From contig CM027377.1 in the NCBI GenBank assembly GCA_015680905.1, forward strand, positions 29,226,501 to 29,290,500: a DNA stretch of 64,000 bases, given 5' to 3'. Position 1 is the first letter of the stretch. Each line of letters starts with the position of its first letter. Shown here in pieces: positions 48,401 through 59,390 of the stretch. A program made the translations under genes and the position numbers. The notes below the pieces were generated by a model, which saw nothing but the letters and a program-made list of their open reading frames with translations, made no database searches and was not told where the DNA came from. This DNA is from Coptis chinensis. Its lineage: Eukaryota; Streptophyta; Magnoliopsida; Ranunculales; Ranunculaceae.

Positions 48401-50460
48401 TCAGTAGACATTGATTATCTTCATCAGAAACAAGCGGAGGGATAACATCAAAGTAACTTCCAGGGAGATTATCCACACTGGAGGAGAATAGATCAGAAAA
48501 GTAGTTCACAAAGCAGTTACCAATGTCCTCCCTTTGCTGGTGTGTCGTGTCGTTCGAGTCTTTAATTTGGGAAATGTTTGCCCGATGTCTTCTCTTAATC
48601 ACCAAAGTATGAAAATATTTGGTGTTCATTTCTCCTAATTTCCACCAATCCTGTCTTGACTTTTGATGCCAGTGCATTTCTTGGAGTTGCAGCAGATGAT
48701 CATATTGGATTAAAAGCTCCTGTTCTTTCTGGATACTTGACTCTGTAGGCATAATACACATAGCATTATGTTCTTGCAGTTGCTTGAGTTGATTATCAAT
48801 CTCCTTCATTTGGGTTTGTAGGTAGCCAAACTCTTTTTTATTCCATTTGAGTAGTTCCCTTCTACAAAGCGTCAAATTTCGACAAAAGGCATAAGAGCTC
48901 GAACCATCAAACTCTATTTGCATAGCAGCCTTAATCACCTCCTTACATGTAGGATCCGTTGTCCACATTGATTCAAATCTAAATGACCTTTTTAACTTTG
49001 ACTTCTTAGGGTGAAGTTGGACTAGCAAAATCTTATGATCAGAATGGATTGTCGAAATATGTATAACTTGTGCCTTTGCAAAAATTGTCCTCCAAGATGG
49101 GTTGCATAAGACTCGATCTAGTCTCTCGTACATTCTACTCAGACCTTTCTGTCCATTACACCAAGTAAATATATTCCCAACATAGCCAACATCAATGAGG
49201 CCGCAGTTATAAACCATCTCCCCGAACGATCTATATGTGATTTTTTTCTTTGGTCTACCCCCATCTTTCCTCATGCCACATAATTGAATTAAAATCTCCC
49301 AAAACACTCCAAGGCTTTTGAGCATTTGGTTGGAGTTGATTGAGAATACTCCATTGAGTGCGCTTTATTCTCATCTTAGTACTAGCATACACACGAGAAA
49401 AGTACCACTCCAAGCCACTAACTCCATTCGGATCAAAGCATGGATAATCCATGAATCATGAATCATAGTAGAATATTAACTGTTAGATTGGGATCCCACA
49501 ATAGCCAAAGCCCACCGTAATGCCCAACTGCTGGAATTACAAAATACCTATAGTCACCACCGAGACTCCTTATAACACCTACAAACTTATTGTAAGAAGC
49601 CAAAGTTTCGCATAAGAAAATCAATGTAGGTCTCTCCTTTCTAATATGATCCTTAAGTGCTTAACCATCGAAGGGATCTAACCAAAACCTCGGCAGTTCG
49701 GTGATGATACTCATGACTCCTGGAGGCCTGCTGCTGCCGGGTCGATAAAACTAGCCTCTGTTCTTCTTTTTCTTACCAGAAGTTGATGCTTGAGTAGAGT
49801 TTCCTTCTAAAGAGAGGTGAAGCACACGTCCTACTAATTCTCCTCAATGAGCCTCCACATCAGAAAAGATTCCTTTACAAAACACTCTATTACTCAATTC
49901 ACCCATCCTGCCATTGCAACACACTCAAAACCAACACCGCCAACCAAGAATCAAGACTTTAAACCAATCATGCAATATTTAAACAACTGCTAATAAATTG
50001 TCCGATCGGGATGAAAGCAACAACCAGAAAAACAGGATCTTCGACCGATTTAAGCTACTAATATCATATCAATCAAATCCCAACCTATAACATAGAGTCC
50101 TCAAAATAACGACCTCTTTGCCTCACTTGAAATTTCAAGTAAATGACATCGGATAGCTAGTTAAACTTCGGCCGAAATCCATGAAATCACATCACCACCG
50201 CTCACCGGCAATCACCGTAGGACTAAACCACGGTTGCCCAAACATCCCGTCGGATTGATTCTCACTCAAGAAACCGGGTTAGTGTGGACATAGAGATGAT
50301 GTTGAATGGAGGGAAAAGACTGAAATAGAGGGTCCTTAAACCTCAAAATCTATGATCAGGTGGAGAGAATGGGAGAGGAGAGATGGGAGAGGAGAGAGGG
50401 AGATGGGAGAGATGGTTTGGCTGGGGGAGAGATGGTTCACCAAGAGACTAGTAGTATTTG
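45449..50460 (-). mobile_element. LINE (L1-type), nearly full length, decayed
   Basis: The 3' end is A-rich (plus-strand T runs at about 45449-45477), preceded by TTTGTACTGAACGATTAATC, typical of plant L1 3' ends. ORF2 parts run from about 49713 to 45700. Beyond it, 49720-49900 reads LVGRVLHLSLEGNSTQ and SGKKKKNRG, plausible as the end of ORF1. 50280-50460 is GA-rich (CT-rich on the minus strand), like an L1 5' UTR. The ORF1 space is too short for a complete ORF1, so part is missing. No target duplication was recognised. Confidence 0.78.
45700..49713 (-). pseudogene. LINE ORF2: endonuclease, reverse transcriptase, zinc-binding and RNase H
   Basis: The apurinic-type endonuclease starts near 49713 (RPTLIFLCETLA, WSVLGDFNSI, IHSDHKILLV). 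The reverse transcriptase follows in a 481-codon open stretch (49325-47880) with APGLDGFQALFFK, IVLIPKTQNP, FRPISLTN and SAFLPNRSLHDN. Past a frame change come GIGQGDPMSPYLF (one GIGQGD box, near 47780) and the catalytic box, where MYADD is altered to MY, one extra base, then DDIIIYG (near 47625). The thumb (INRSKSQF, SYLGVP), the zinc-binding part (ECFLCRYEEESLHHLFIGCP) and an RNase H tail follow. ORF2 would prime reverse transcription at a nicked target. Frame changes and stops make it inactive. Confidence 0.85.
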
Positions 50461-50689
50461 GTTTTGGTGGAATCCATGGTGAGAGCTTATTATTCATTCC
50501 AAGGGGAAGTTGGTATGATGTGTTTTAGACACTACTCCCAAATATCATTCTACATACAAAAACCACTTAACTCTTATTTATACTATTCGAAGTTTATTTG
50601 AGTACACGAAGACACGGAACATATCTTAAAGCAAATCAATTAATCATCAGTTAGTTAGTAGACAGAAATAGTATGTACCAATGAGTCAA

Positions 50690-53600
50690 CACTACTAAAA
50701 AAAAGGTTTGCTGTGTCATTTTAAAACTGACACAACAAGTCAATTGTGTCAGTTTTGAAATGAATTTGAAACCGACACAAATACCACTGACACAACAAGT
50801 TTAACAAAACCGGACACATCAAGTGATTTTGTTGTGTCGGATTTGGATTACCAAAACTGCGACATCAAGGTTGATTTCTTGTGTCAGTTTGCTTTTAATT
50901 GTCTAACTTTTTTTTTTGCAATCACTGCTAGACCTGTTATCTGTAGACAACTGACATATAAAATTAATACTACATTCACACATGACCATCAATACAGTAT
51001 AGGAAAATTTTCATTCCATTGTAAAATGATTACATTATCCACAAAATGATTGACTAGACTTGTTACAATTTTGATTTCCCCTAATACAACTTCAATTTAA
51101 ACAAAAGCTAAACGTACATACCAGACCCCATGCGAATACCAATCATCCTGAGCCTCGCTGAATTTGACAAATAGGTTGCCAGTTATGTTTCTAATCCATC
51201 ATCACAACCACGTTTAGGTCCAACTTTAAAATAACAACAAAAAAATATGTAGTTAGCATACTAAAAACACAAAATTTAATAGATGTAACAAGAAACACAA
51301 ATTTATGATTAGAAACATCCATAGCACATATAGGATTGATCAAAATAATATTTAAAGAGCAGCACTTGTGAATGTCTTCCTAATGCAATTTTTGTAAGCT
51401 TAGTCTCAAGTCTTAACTAGTTCCATACAAGCAGAAATAGATATCATAATACTTTGTGACATCTAACACGTCAAGGTTCCTTGACACAATGAAATTGTGA
51501 CAAACCCACTCATATTAGAGCAATAACACAATTACCTATTGCTAAATGGGATGCCATCTGATTATCTTACCTAATCGCCATAAGTCCATTAGACTGCAAG
51601 TACTAATTTGTTGGTTATCATATGTGCTTCCTTTGGTTTCGGTGAAACCAATACTAAAACCTGCTCAACATAGAAGCTCAATTCTTCTCCGAATAAGGGG
51701 ATTTTGAAAATTGATGAAATCAAGTGTACAGAAAAAAAAAATAGATATATAATAAATCAAATGCAAACCGAACAATATTGAAAAAAATCAAATCAATGAA
51801 CCAAAACCGAAACTCATACCTTGTTGATAGTTGTTTAAGTGGCCTAACACAAGCAACCCAATTAGGCAACCTGCTTACCTGCATGCCACCATAAATAGGA
51901 TGGAACAAGGGCAATACTAACGGGTCAACAAATAGTATGCAACAAATGGACGCAACTAATCCATCTCAATCTTAATTAAAGAATATAAGTTAAAGTTAGA
52001 TACACAATTTCATACCTCATGTAGAGCTACTAGTGCCTCATCCACACTCTCTGGCCTCTGCACTTCCATTCTTCACTATTTACTATTATAACTACTATGT
52101 TCAACCACTATATTAGTGTGAGGCAACCTACATGGACCCACAAATAGAGTATATATGCATCGATAAGTAAGAAGTTATGAGAAGAACAAAAGAAAAAAAA
52201 TTATAATTATGGAAAAAATGTGACTACTGTATCAAATATCCATATAATAAAACATGCCTTAACATGTCATTCAACTTTCTGGCACACACCAATATAACAG
52301 GTCACTGTAACGCCTCCAATATCCAACTCATATCTCGAGGACATGGAGACGTATCTCAAGACCTTACTTCAACACCATGGTACATACTACATTAAATCTA
52401 ACTTGTAAACTCTTAAAAATGATGTCAAGTGCTGACTTCTTCACTCGTAATCATCATCACTAGTAGTGATTATCTCCTCCATAACAGGTTCATCTGAAAG
52501 GTGTTAATATAGGAATGCGCAACCAACGATGCCCAGTAAAAACGTACACAGCCAATCAATAGTCTACTTATAACAAAACCATTTAAAACATGCAAGTCTA
52601 GGTGAACTCGTATATTGAGAGATAGTACGTGTAAAAGAAATTTACATTACGTTCCATGGTATCAGGTATGTGGAGTGCTAGTATTCGATATTGGAATGTC
52701 AATTTTTCTGTGCTACCACTATTATAATTAGTGTTATTCTCTCAAATTTAACAAAATTTAAATCCTAGGCTGTTATAGGCTGTTCCCCAGGCCGCCCCAG
52801 GCCACTGTCAGTTCTGACATATCAAGCAATCATATAAAACTCTTCTCTCCATGATTTTATGGCACTAACTTCAAACCAACCAAGTAGCATAGATTCCTAA
52901 AAACATCATGGTTCTGTTTGAAACATTTCTTCAATTACTTAGTGATTGTACCATAACTAATTAGTTTGTACATGGCCTGACAATATCAAACAGCACCCAA
53001 ACACTTGCTGAACCATATAGAACAGCTACAATATTGGCCTACCATCATATACAAACTACTAAAACAACCATTCACTAAAATAAAGGAGTAGAAGGCTTGT
53101 TCTACTACAATTTACTTCAATTCTAACCAACGTCAGATTGGGATAAATTCATTAAACCCATCTCAACATGTCAGAAAATTCTTTCGGTGGGAAGTTCAAA
53201 TGTTCCTACTTATTTGATCAAGACTATAAGGACTTTAAGTATTTATTGGGTGTTTATCTATGCAAATAACAACTTCAGTTAAGAGATCACTAAATTACTC
53301 GCCAATTTATGGTAGATTCCCCAAAATTGTTCTTGGAAATTTTCTGCCCAACTCCAAAAAGCTTTATACACAAAGTCGATAGATTATCCTCTAATTAAAA
53401 TGAATTCCAGCTCACCCTTTAATTGGTTGAACCCTTCAAAGATAAATTGGTGATAAAGCAAAGAAACTTGATGTTTCTTGGATTAGCATAGCTACTGGCG
53501 ATGGTAAGAAGAAAGAGTAAAGGTTGGTTGTTCTGTCTTGTAGTCTTTTCTCATGTGATAAGGATCGAAATATTCACACTGTTATAATGATCAATCAACA

Positions 53601-54215
53601 AATCATCATTGGTAAGTTTCAAAGAATTTCAATCAATTTAACAATCAAAATAGCATGAATTGGAGAGCAAACAACAAAGAAAACCCTTATTACAACAAAT
53701 CATTACCAGATTATAACACAATTTGGGCTTACCTTTTTCTTTTGCGAAAGAATAGAGAAACCATCGGCGGAGGAAGATGGCCACAGTGAGAAGAGTGAGG
53801 GAGATGGCAGGAACAGAGGAGAGAGGTTGGAATTTGGAATAGTGCGAAAAAGCTATTCCCTTTCTTCTTCTTTTTTTAGCGAAAGAGACGAAATATTTCT
53901 ATCTGAATCTCTGGATTCTGAAAGTCAGGGTTTTTGGAGCGGGATATACTAGAAATATTTCACTGCGAAACTTGATGAGTTGGTCTCGTGAAGCAGTACA
54001 AACACTAACTTTAATTTTTTTTTTTTTTGAGAAGCGAAACAACAACCTGATTCGTATTGTCGGTTTTAATAAAACTGACACAATTTAAAATCTGAGGTAT
54101 CGCTTTTCAGTGAACTGACACAGGAAACTCGTTCCAAATTTTGTTGCGTCAGTTTTCTATATACCAGACACAACATATTTTCTGAAACCGACACAACAAC
54201 CCTGTTTTTTTAGTT
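50690..54215. mobile_element. Non-autonomous CACTA element, about 3.5 kb
   Basis: The left end is CACTACTAAAAAAAAGG at 50690; the right end read inward is CAACTAAAAAAACAGGG (to about 54215), a slightly shortened version. Subterminal repeats are dense and in both orientations: ACTGACACAAC, TTGTGTCAGTTT and CCGACACAA occur at 50720-50900 and 54050-54200. They would be the transposase-binding sites. The interior (51000-53950) has no transposase and no open frame above about 70 codons, so it depends on a relative. The presumed 3 bp target duplication is unclear because the right terminus is eroded. Its subterminal repeats differ from those of the CACTA element at 1-3501. Confidence 0.8.
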
Positions 54216-55122
54216 GCTCTCCAAAAGTAGATGTGTTAAAAGATGTTCAAAAATCTGTGTCAACTATCGGTTGCATTGCCATACACGTCAATGAGTGCAT
54301 ACAAAATCTCAAAGAACAACATTCATACCAATTGTGTAATTATGTGTCTTTGGGCTAGATGAGCTTTCCGGCTAGAGATAGAGTACTGCTATAATAGATA
54401 GAGCAAGGAGCGAAAACAAATCTTCATAGACAAGGTGGAGGCAGTTGGGTCTATTCAAAATGACACATTAGTGAGAGCCTTCGGGCTAGGTTCCCTTCAG
54501 GGTTGATGAGTCTTCAAACTAGGATCCTTTCAATGTAACCAATGTGGTCTGCCTTAACCCACATCGGACATGCTTTGGGACAGTAGTGACATTGTTAGAG
54601 CGTGGTGGTAGGGGCAGTCACAATTGGTATGAAGTCAATCAATTACGATTTGTTTTTAAGGTAGTGGGATTGTGATATACTGTATTCGGACTGTATTTAG
54701 AGAATAGGAAACAAAAGCTAATTAGGAGCTTCATTACGAAAGGAGTTACCATATTTTCAGTTTTTATTTTTTGGGTAGTTGTTTCTTTCCAGTTTTGTTT
54801 TATTGTATTTGGTAGTTTGATATCATTTCTTCCATCAAGGATTATATAAAGATATTTAGTGTTATTTGAGTTGGAAACATCATTAATGCTATTTATTCAC
54901 ATCAAATCCTCAGTCAATGTTGATTCTTATTTGGAAAGGGTGTCATCTTAATTATGTTGAGATAAACAATTAAATTGGTTTTATATTATTTCCATAGGAG
55001 AAAAATTAACCTTTTTTTTGTCTCTTTATAATCATCACTTGGCGAAAGGCCTTGGCCGCTATTTATTTTAAGGGTAGACAAAAAGTAAGTAACGAACCAC
55101 ACCATTAGCAAGTAATCAAGGT
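54216..55122. other. Upstream region of the SPH gene; duplicated flank
   Basis: From about 54650 the sequence is alignable with the upstream region of the SPH gene at 60885 (59280-59390 and 60437-60590), including GAAAGGAGTTACCATATTTT (54738-54757), and in part with 3770-3850. 54340-54640 holds a GC-richer block with CCCACATCGGACATG, which I could not assign. A weak TATTTATTTTA box lies about 60 bp before the ATG. Confidence 0.5.
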
Positions 55123-55590
55123 ATGGATACGGGTCTCAACAAAAATCTCCCCCGTGGGTATAAGCTAACTCTCCTTGCGATTCTTCTGTTCATATCATGG
55201 CAGTGTTCAATTGTGTCAGGCTTCAAATTGAGGTCGGGTTTGACGTATGTAAATCTAAAGAATGATATAGCGGAGAATATAACATTGCATGCCCATTGCA
55301 GATCTGCTGACGACGATCTTGGCCCCAAAATTATTTCTTATGGGCAAATTATTGAATGGTGGTTTATCATCAATTTATTTGAAACAACGCTCTTTTGGTG
55401 TAATCTGTGGTACGTAGCAGACTCCGAAGGCGGCGTGGTATCTGGGAGTGGTGATATATTTAGAGTTAAACAACTAAAAGGTTGTGACGACAAATGTGAT
55501 TGTTATAGGGCTGCAAGAAAAGATGGGGTGCATTCGTACAAGCTTCATCCCCAACCTGAAGATTATATATTGTTTGGGTGGATGAGTTGA
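55123..55590 (+). CDS. S-protein homologue (plant self-incompatibility protein S1 family), secreted, intact
   Basis: 155 codons, no intron, as usual for the family. The first ATG gives a signal peptide: basic RGYK, then hydrophobic LTLLAILLFISW, with probable cleavage after IVSG. The mature ~120 residues form the predicted beta-sandwich S1 fold, with the family blocks NITLHAHCRSADDDLGPKII, SYGQIIEWWF, FETTLFWCNLW, SGSGDIFRVK and YRAARKDGVHSY. Cysteines lie in HAHC, LFWC, KGC, KC and DCY; the first two are the nearly invariant pair. Family members include Papaver PrsS, the stigma S-determinant, but most SPH genes are of unknown or pollen/embryo-sac function, so the role is inferred only as an extracellular signalling-type protein. 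The product is close to that of the copy at 3910 and more distant from the one at 60885. AATAAA lies at 55653-55658. Confidence 0.92.
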   Translation: MDTGLNKNLPRGYKLTLLAILLFISWQCSIVSGFKLRSGLTYVNLKNDIAENITLHAHCRSADDDLGPKIISYGQIIEWWFIINLFETTLFWCNLWYVADSEGGVVSGSGDIFRVKQLKGCDDKCDCYRAARKDGVHSYKLHPQPEDYILFGWMS

Positions 55591-55652
55591 ACAAGTGAGC
55601 AAACTGATCAATGGATTTATTAGAAATAGTGAGTCCTTACAGAATTGAATGA

Positions 55653-55658
55653 AATAAA
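55653..55658 (+). promoter_or_regulatory. Poly(A) signal AATAAA of the 55123 SPH gene
   Basis: A canonical hexamer 63 bases after the stop codon. The corresponding hexamer in the broken copy lies inside its reading frame (4343-4348). Confidence 0.55.
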
Positions 55659-56267
55659 AGCACTTAGCGTAAAGTCATCTCGACTCCTTTAACATAAATG
55701 GATCGACGATTTTTAGTTATTATTATTTTTTCTTTCTTCCCTATGCAGAATGTAGATAAGTGAGCAAGAGAGCATTTTGCATAATTATTGGCAACCACTA
55801 TTAAATTTCAATGTACGCAGAAAATGTGTCGTGTGTCCAAAAAAAAATTCAACTTAATACTTGCAACTAATTGTGCCATCAGTATCCCTTTAGCACTTCA
55901 AAGTAGGAATTAACTATTGGAACAATTTTTGTGTTTTGCACCTATCAAATTTGACTCTCTTGCTAAAAGGGCAAAAAAAAATGACCTAGTGCCGTTTAGC
56001 AGTTCATTTTGGCAACTTGCTCTAAGCGAGCAAAATTCTCTTGATCTGTTTAAAAGATCTCAAGTCAGGAGCAAAATCTTGACCTGTTCAAAATTTTAGA
56101 TCAAGCATTTGCTGTTTATTGGCATCGATGTCATATTGAAGTTTGACTGTAGCTTTTCTGGTGTAGAAAGATTCCGTTTAAGAACTTACAAATTAAGGAT
56201 TAAATCTCAGGCTACCACAATTGTCCATATTTCTTTTTTATTATCTCTTCTTTATTATCGTCATATA
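55659..56267. other. SPH 3' flank, duplicated
   Basis: Alignable to about 56150 with 4360-4680 (GGCAACCACTATT, GCAAAATTCTCTTGATC, ATATTGAAGTTTG). No gene is seen. Confidence 0.55.
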
Positions 56268-56713
56268 TAGGGCTGTCAATGGGTTTTGATAATCCGATAA
56301 CCGATCCAAACCAAACCGATAAAAAATGGTCTGGGTTTTAGAAATTTGGTTTGCCTTCTACTGACCCGAAATCAAATTGAACCGAACCGATAAGATATTG
56401 GTTTGGTTTCGGGTTTACCCTCCACCGAACCGATATGAACCCGAACCAATAAAATGGCATTTTAGTAAGTTTTATAATTAATTTTGTATATATTTATCAA
56501 TTGTGTGGCTGAATTTAATAGATTTAATTTTGGATTTAATTGATTTTATAGTTTTGGTTCGGGTCGGTTTGGTTTGGTTTCGGTTTGTAATATATCGGTT
56601 TGGTTCGGTTCGGTATCGGGTTCTCAATTTTCTTATCAATTTGGTTTGGTTTCGATTCCAATTTTCTTATCGGGTCGGGTTTGGATTTTTCAAAACCGGA
56701 CCCAAACTGATAC
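56268..56713. mobile_element. hAT-like MITE, one recognisable end
   Basis: It starts TAGGGCTGTCAATGGGTT, the common terminus of short plant hAT elements, and continues with CCGAACCGAT and GGTTCGGTTTGG words, inverted between its two halves. The matching right terminus (...TTGACAGCCCTA) is not seen, so the right boundary is approximate. Confidence 0.55.
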
Positions 56714-57524
56714 ATATGGTAGTGGACTTCAACAATTAGCCATTGACTACAATTAGAACAATATTTCACTACCGCTGGTGGGTTGTACGTCAACCAAGTG
56801 GTTTTTGGAGCCTTTAAAAGAGAAAATTTATGTCATTGTGTTCATAGTTTAATTTATGGCTAAATCTATGGTGCGCGAGATGTATGATGCGCCATTACAT
56901 CTCGGCCACTCATACCAAGGGGTGCGTGTGTATTTAATGACAAAAGTACTGATCTAAAGGCCCATATTACCTGCGCACCATACGACCTGCGCACTGAAGA
57001 CATGCTCTTAATTTATATATCATAACAATTAGAAATGCATCAAAGGATGTGCAAGTTCACAAGTCAAATACTCAAATCCATTCTCACAAACCAATCATAG
57101 GGCTCCGCTTTAAATCTTGCAAGTTAGTTCATTTTCAAAACATAACATATCTTTATTTTTCGTTAATAAAACATAACATGTCAATAGTTGCAAAATATAA
57201 TGAAGATTTTCGAATGTTGAATATCAAAAGCAAAGAAAAACATAAATACATACATCCTCTTAAAATGAGCTCAAAACTTGTTTTGCCTACTACTAGTTAG
57301 AGCTAAAATTAATTCCTAGATACTTATTTTTGACAGGTAAACATAAATTCAGGGGAACGTCACTATTGTCTGGGTTGAAGAAATATATATATATATATAT
57401 ATATACTCCCACTCAGCATTCCAAACACAAATTCCATTTCGTAAGTTAATGTCCTTGTTTGAAAGCATGTAAGTTTATGCCTAGTTGAATACACCTATTC
57501 TCATGTTATAAAAAAAAAAAAAAA
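56714..57524. other. No recognised gene; AT microsatellite
   Basis: Contains an (AT)n microsatellite at 57382-57405 and an A15-16 run at 57509-57524 that ends the SPH pseudogene homology. The rest is featureless AT-rich DNA. Confidence 0.5.
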
Positions 57525-57929
57525 GCAAATTACATCGCATGCACTTTTTAAATTGCGATGGTGCTTGTATATTTGGTAGCCTCCTTGTACCCATGATTGG
57601 GCCATGTCATTGAACCAGCACACACTACACCAGTAGAGGGTTAAGCCCTAAAAATTCACTTTGAAACTCCATGTTTGGTTTCGTTGCGACCATGAGCCAC
57701 TTCTTAAAGACCAAGATCGATCATTGTCCTTGGATTTGCAATTAATATGCACCACTATGTTTGAAGCGAGTAAGTTGTTCACATAGATGTGAACTTTCCC
57801 GATGTGAATGGGACCAATATCTTTCCTTCCTAAAACTGACCAGAAACTGAAATACATTGCTAATACTAACATAGCAAGAACAAGTTTTAAGTGATCAATG
57901 TTACTTCTCTTGAAACAAAACTTACCCAT
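57525..57929 (-). pseudogene. S-protein homologue pseudogene, opposite strand
   Basis: The minus frame begins with a signal-anchor-like stretch (LKLVLAMLVLAMYFSFWSVL) and then HIYVNNLLASNIVVHINCKS, KDND and QTWSFKVNF. This is the SPH order of strand, N-L motif, HxxCKSKDxD and GQSxxWSFxxNF. A TAG at 57648-57650 interrupts it, after which the same frame continues with LTLYWCSVCWF and QGGYQIYKHHRN, ending at CDVIC where a homopolymer run starts. So one premature stop and loss of the final ~20-30 residues separate it from a normal SPH. It is the only copy on the minus strand and the most divergent, so it is an older member of the cluster, not a recent duplicate. Confidence 0.78.
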
Positions 57930-57974
57930 TTGGCATGTATTGTTGTAGAGTATGTTGTATTATATTCCTTATTG

Positions 57975-59080
57975 TTTAACAAGAAATTGGTCCCAAGGTT
58001 CATTTTCGAGTGAGAATCACTCTTAGAACCAACACTTTTTTTTAATCGATCATTCTCAAGGTCAATTTTCGGGTGAAAATAACCTGTAAGGACAAATAGT
58101 CCGGATTTGAAATAAATATTTTTCAATTTTACTCTTCCTGTCGTTACAATGATTGTTCATACCCAAATAGGTGAAGGTACCTTATACAATATATTAATGT
58201 ATAAACAATGGTTGTTCATAGCTCATGTTGAGGTATAAACAATAATTGTTCGTACTCCAATAAGTGTTCTTACTGATCATACATTATGTTGAGTTATGAA
58301 CATTGATAGTTCTGTTCATACCCCAAATAGGTACGAACAATGATTGTTCATATGAACAATGATTATTCATAGCTCATGTTTAGTTATAAACAATAATTGT
58401 TCATACTCTAATAGGTATTCTTACTGATCATACATTATGTTGAAGTATAAACATTGATTGTTCATATGAACAATGATTGTTTATAGCTCATGTTGAGGTA
58501 TGAATAGTGATTGTTCATACCCCAAATAGGTATGGTTGTTCTTACTGATCATATAATACATTATGTTAAGGTATGAACAGTGATTGTTCATACCCCTAAT
58601 AGGTATGAACAATGATTGTTCATATAAACAATGAGTGTTCATAGCTCCTGTTAAGGTATGAACAACCCAAATAGGTATGAACAATGATTATTCATACTCC
58701 AATAGGTGTTTTTACTGATTATACATTATGTTGATGTATGAATAGTGATTGTTCATATCCTAAATAAGTATGAACAATGATTATTCACACGAACAGTGAT
58801 TGTTCATATCCCAAATAGGTAGAGGTATAAACAATCATTGTTCATACTATATACACCGGGTCGTTTCGGTTGGGCCGGGTCATTTATTATTTCGCGCCAA
58901 GGGTATACTTGAATTTTCATCTATCTGAGCCGTTTTTAATTTCGTGTTAAGGGTGTACTTGACCTTTCATCTACCCGCTCATTGTGAGTGATTAAAAAAA
59001 CAAATGGTTCTGAGAGTTACTTTTTCCCCCAATCTGTCATGGAGAGTCACTCCCTGATTGTTAATGGGATTACTGTGTTA
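57975..59080. mobile_element. Candidate fold-back / TIR element around a minisatellite
   Basis: The left arm (58010-58080: CACTCTTAGAACCA, then TTTTTTTTAATCGATCA) resembles the right arm read inward (59035-58940: AACTCTCAGAACCATTTG, TTTTTTTAATCACTCA). These are long imperfect inverted arms enclosing the repeat array at 58150-58855. There is no coding sequence, and exact ends and target duplication are not resolved. It may be a non-autonomous MULE. Confidence 0.4.
58150..58855. repeat. Quasi-palindromic minisatellite (ATGAACAATGATTGTTCAT units)
   Basis: Over ten copies of the 19-mer ATGAACAATGATTGTTCAT or close variants. Its two halves are inverted about the central base, so each unit can form a small hairpin. 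They are interspersed with ACCCCAAATAGGT and ACTGATCATACATTATGTTG spacers in a higher-order unit of roughly 100-130 bp. The minus frame at 58684-58481 is a product of the repeat. Confidence 0.85.
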
Positions 59081-59390
59081 ATGTATTTGGTCTTTTTAAA
59101 TAGCCCGAATTCTCCTCCATATACATATGATAACTAATTAAATTGCAGTGGGGTTATAGGAGGAACAACACAAAGATACAAAATATTCTACAAATGTTAT
59201 GTCACATGACTCACGTACTCTACGAGTATAAACGGGAATATACCACTTGTATGAAAATCACAATAGGTATGAAAGTCGATGACGACTTGTTCTTAATTAA
59301 GGTAGTGAAAATTGCAATATCCTGTGTATTGGGACTGTGTTTAAAGAATCAGAAACAAAAGTTAAAGAGCTTCCTTATGAAAGGAGTTAC

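Noticed and set aside
54340-54640. Block with CCCACATCGGACATG resembling an LTR start
   Set aside because: No paired copy, target duplication or TG/CA boundaries found.
55116-55328. Minus-strand frame opposite the SPH gene
   Set aside because: Shadow of the SPH coding sequence, with no family match.
56503-56793. Overlapping frames on both strands rich in GSVRYRV / KPNQTDPN
   Set aside because: They come from the GGTTCGGT-rich hAT MITE.
58481-58684. 67-codon minus-strand frame with repeated FIPI words
   Set aside because: Translation of the hairpin minisatellite.
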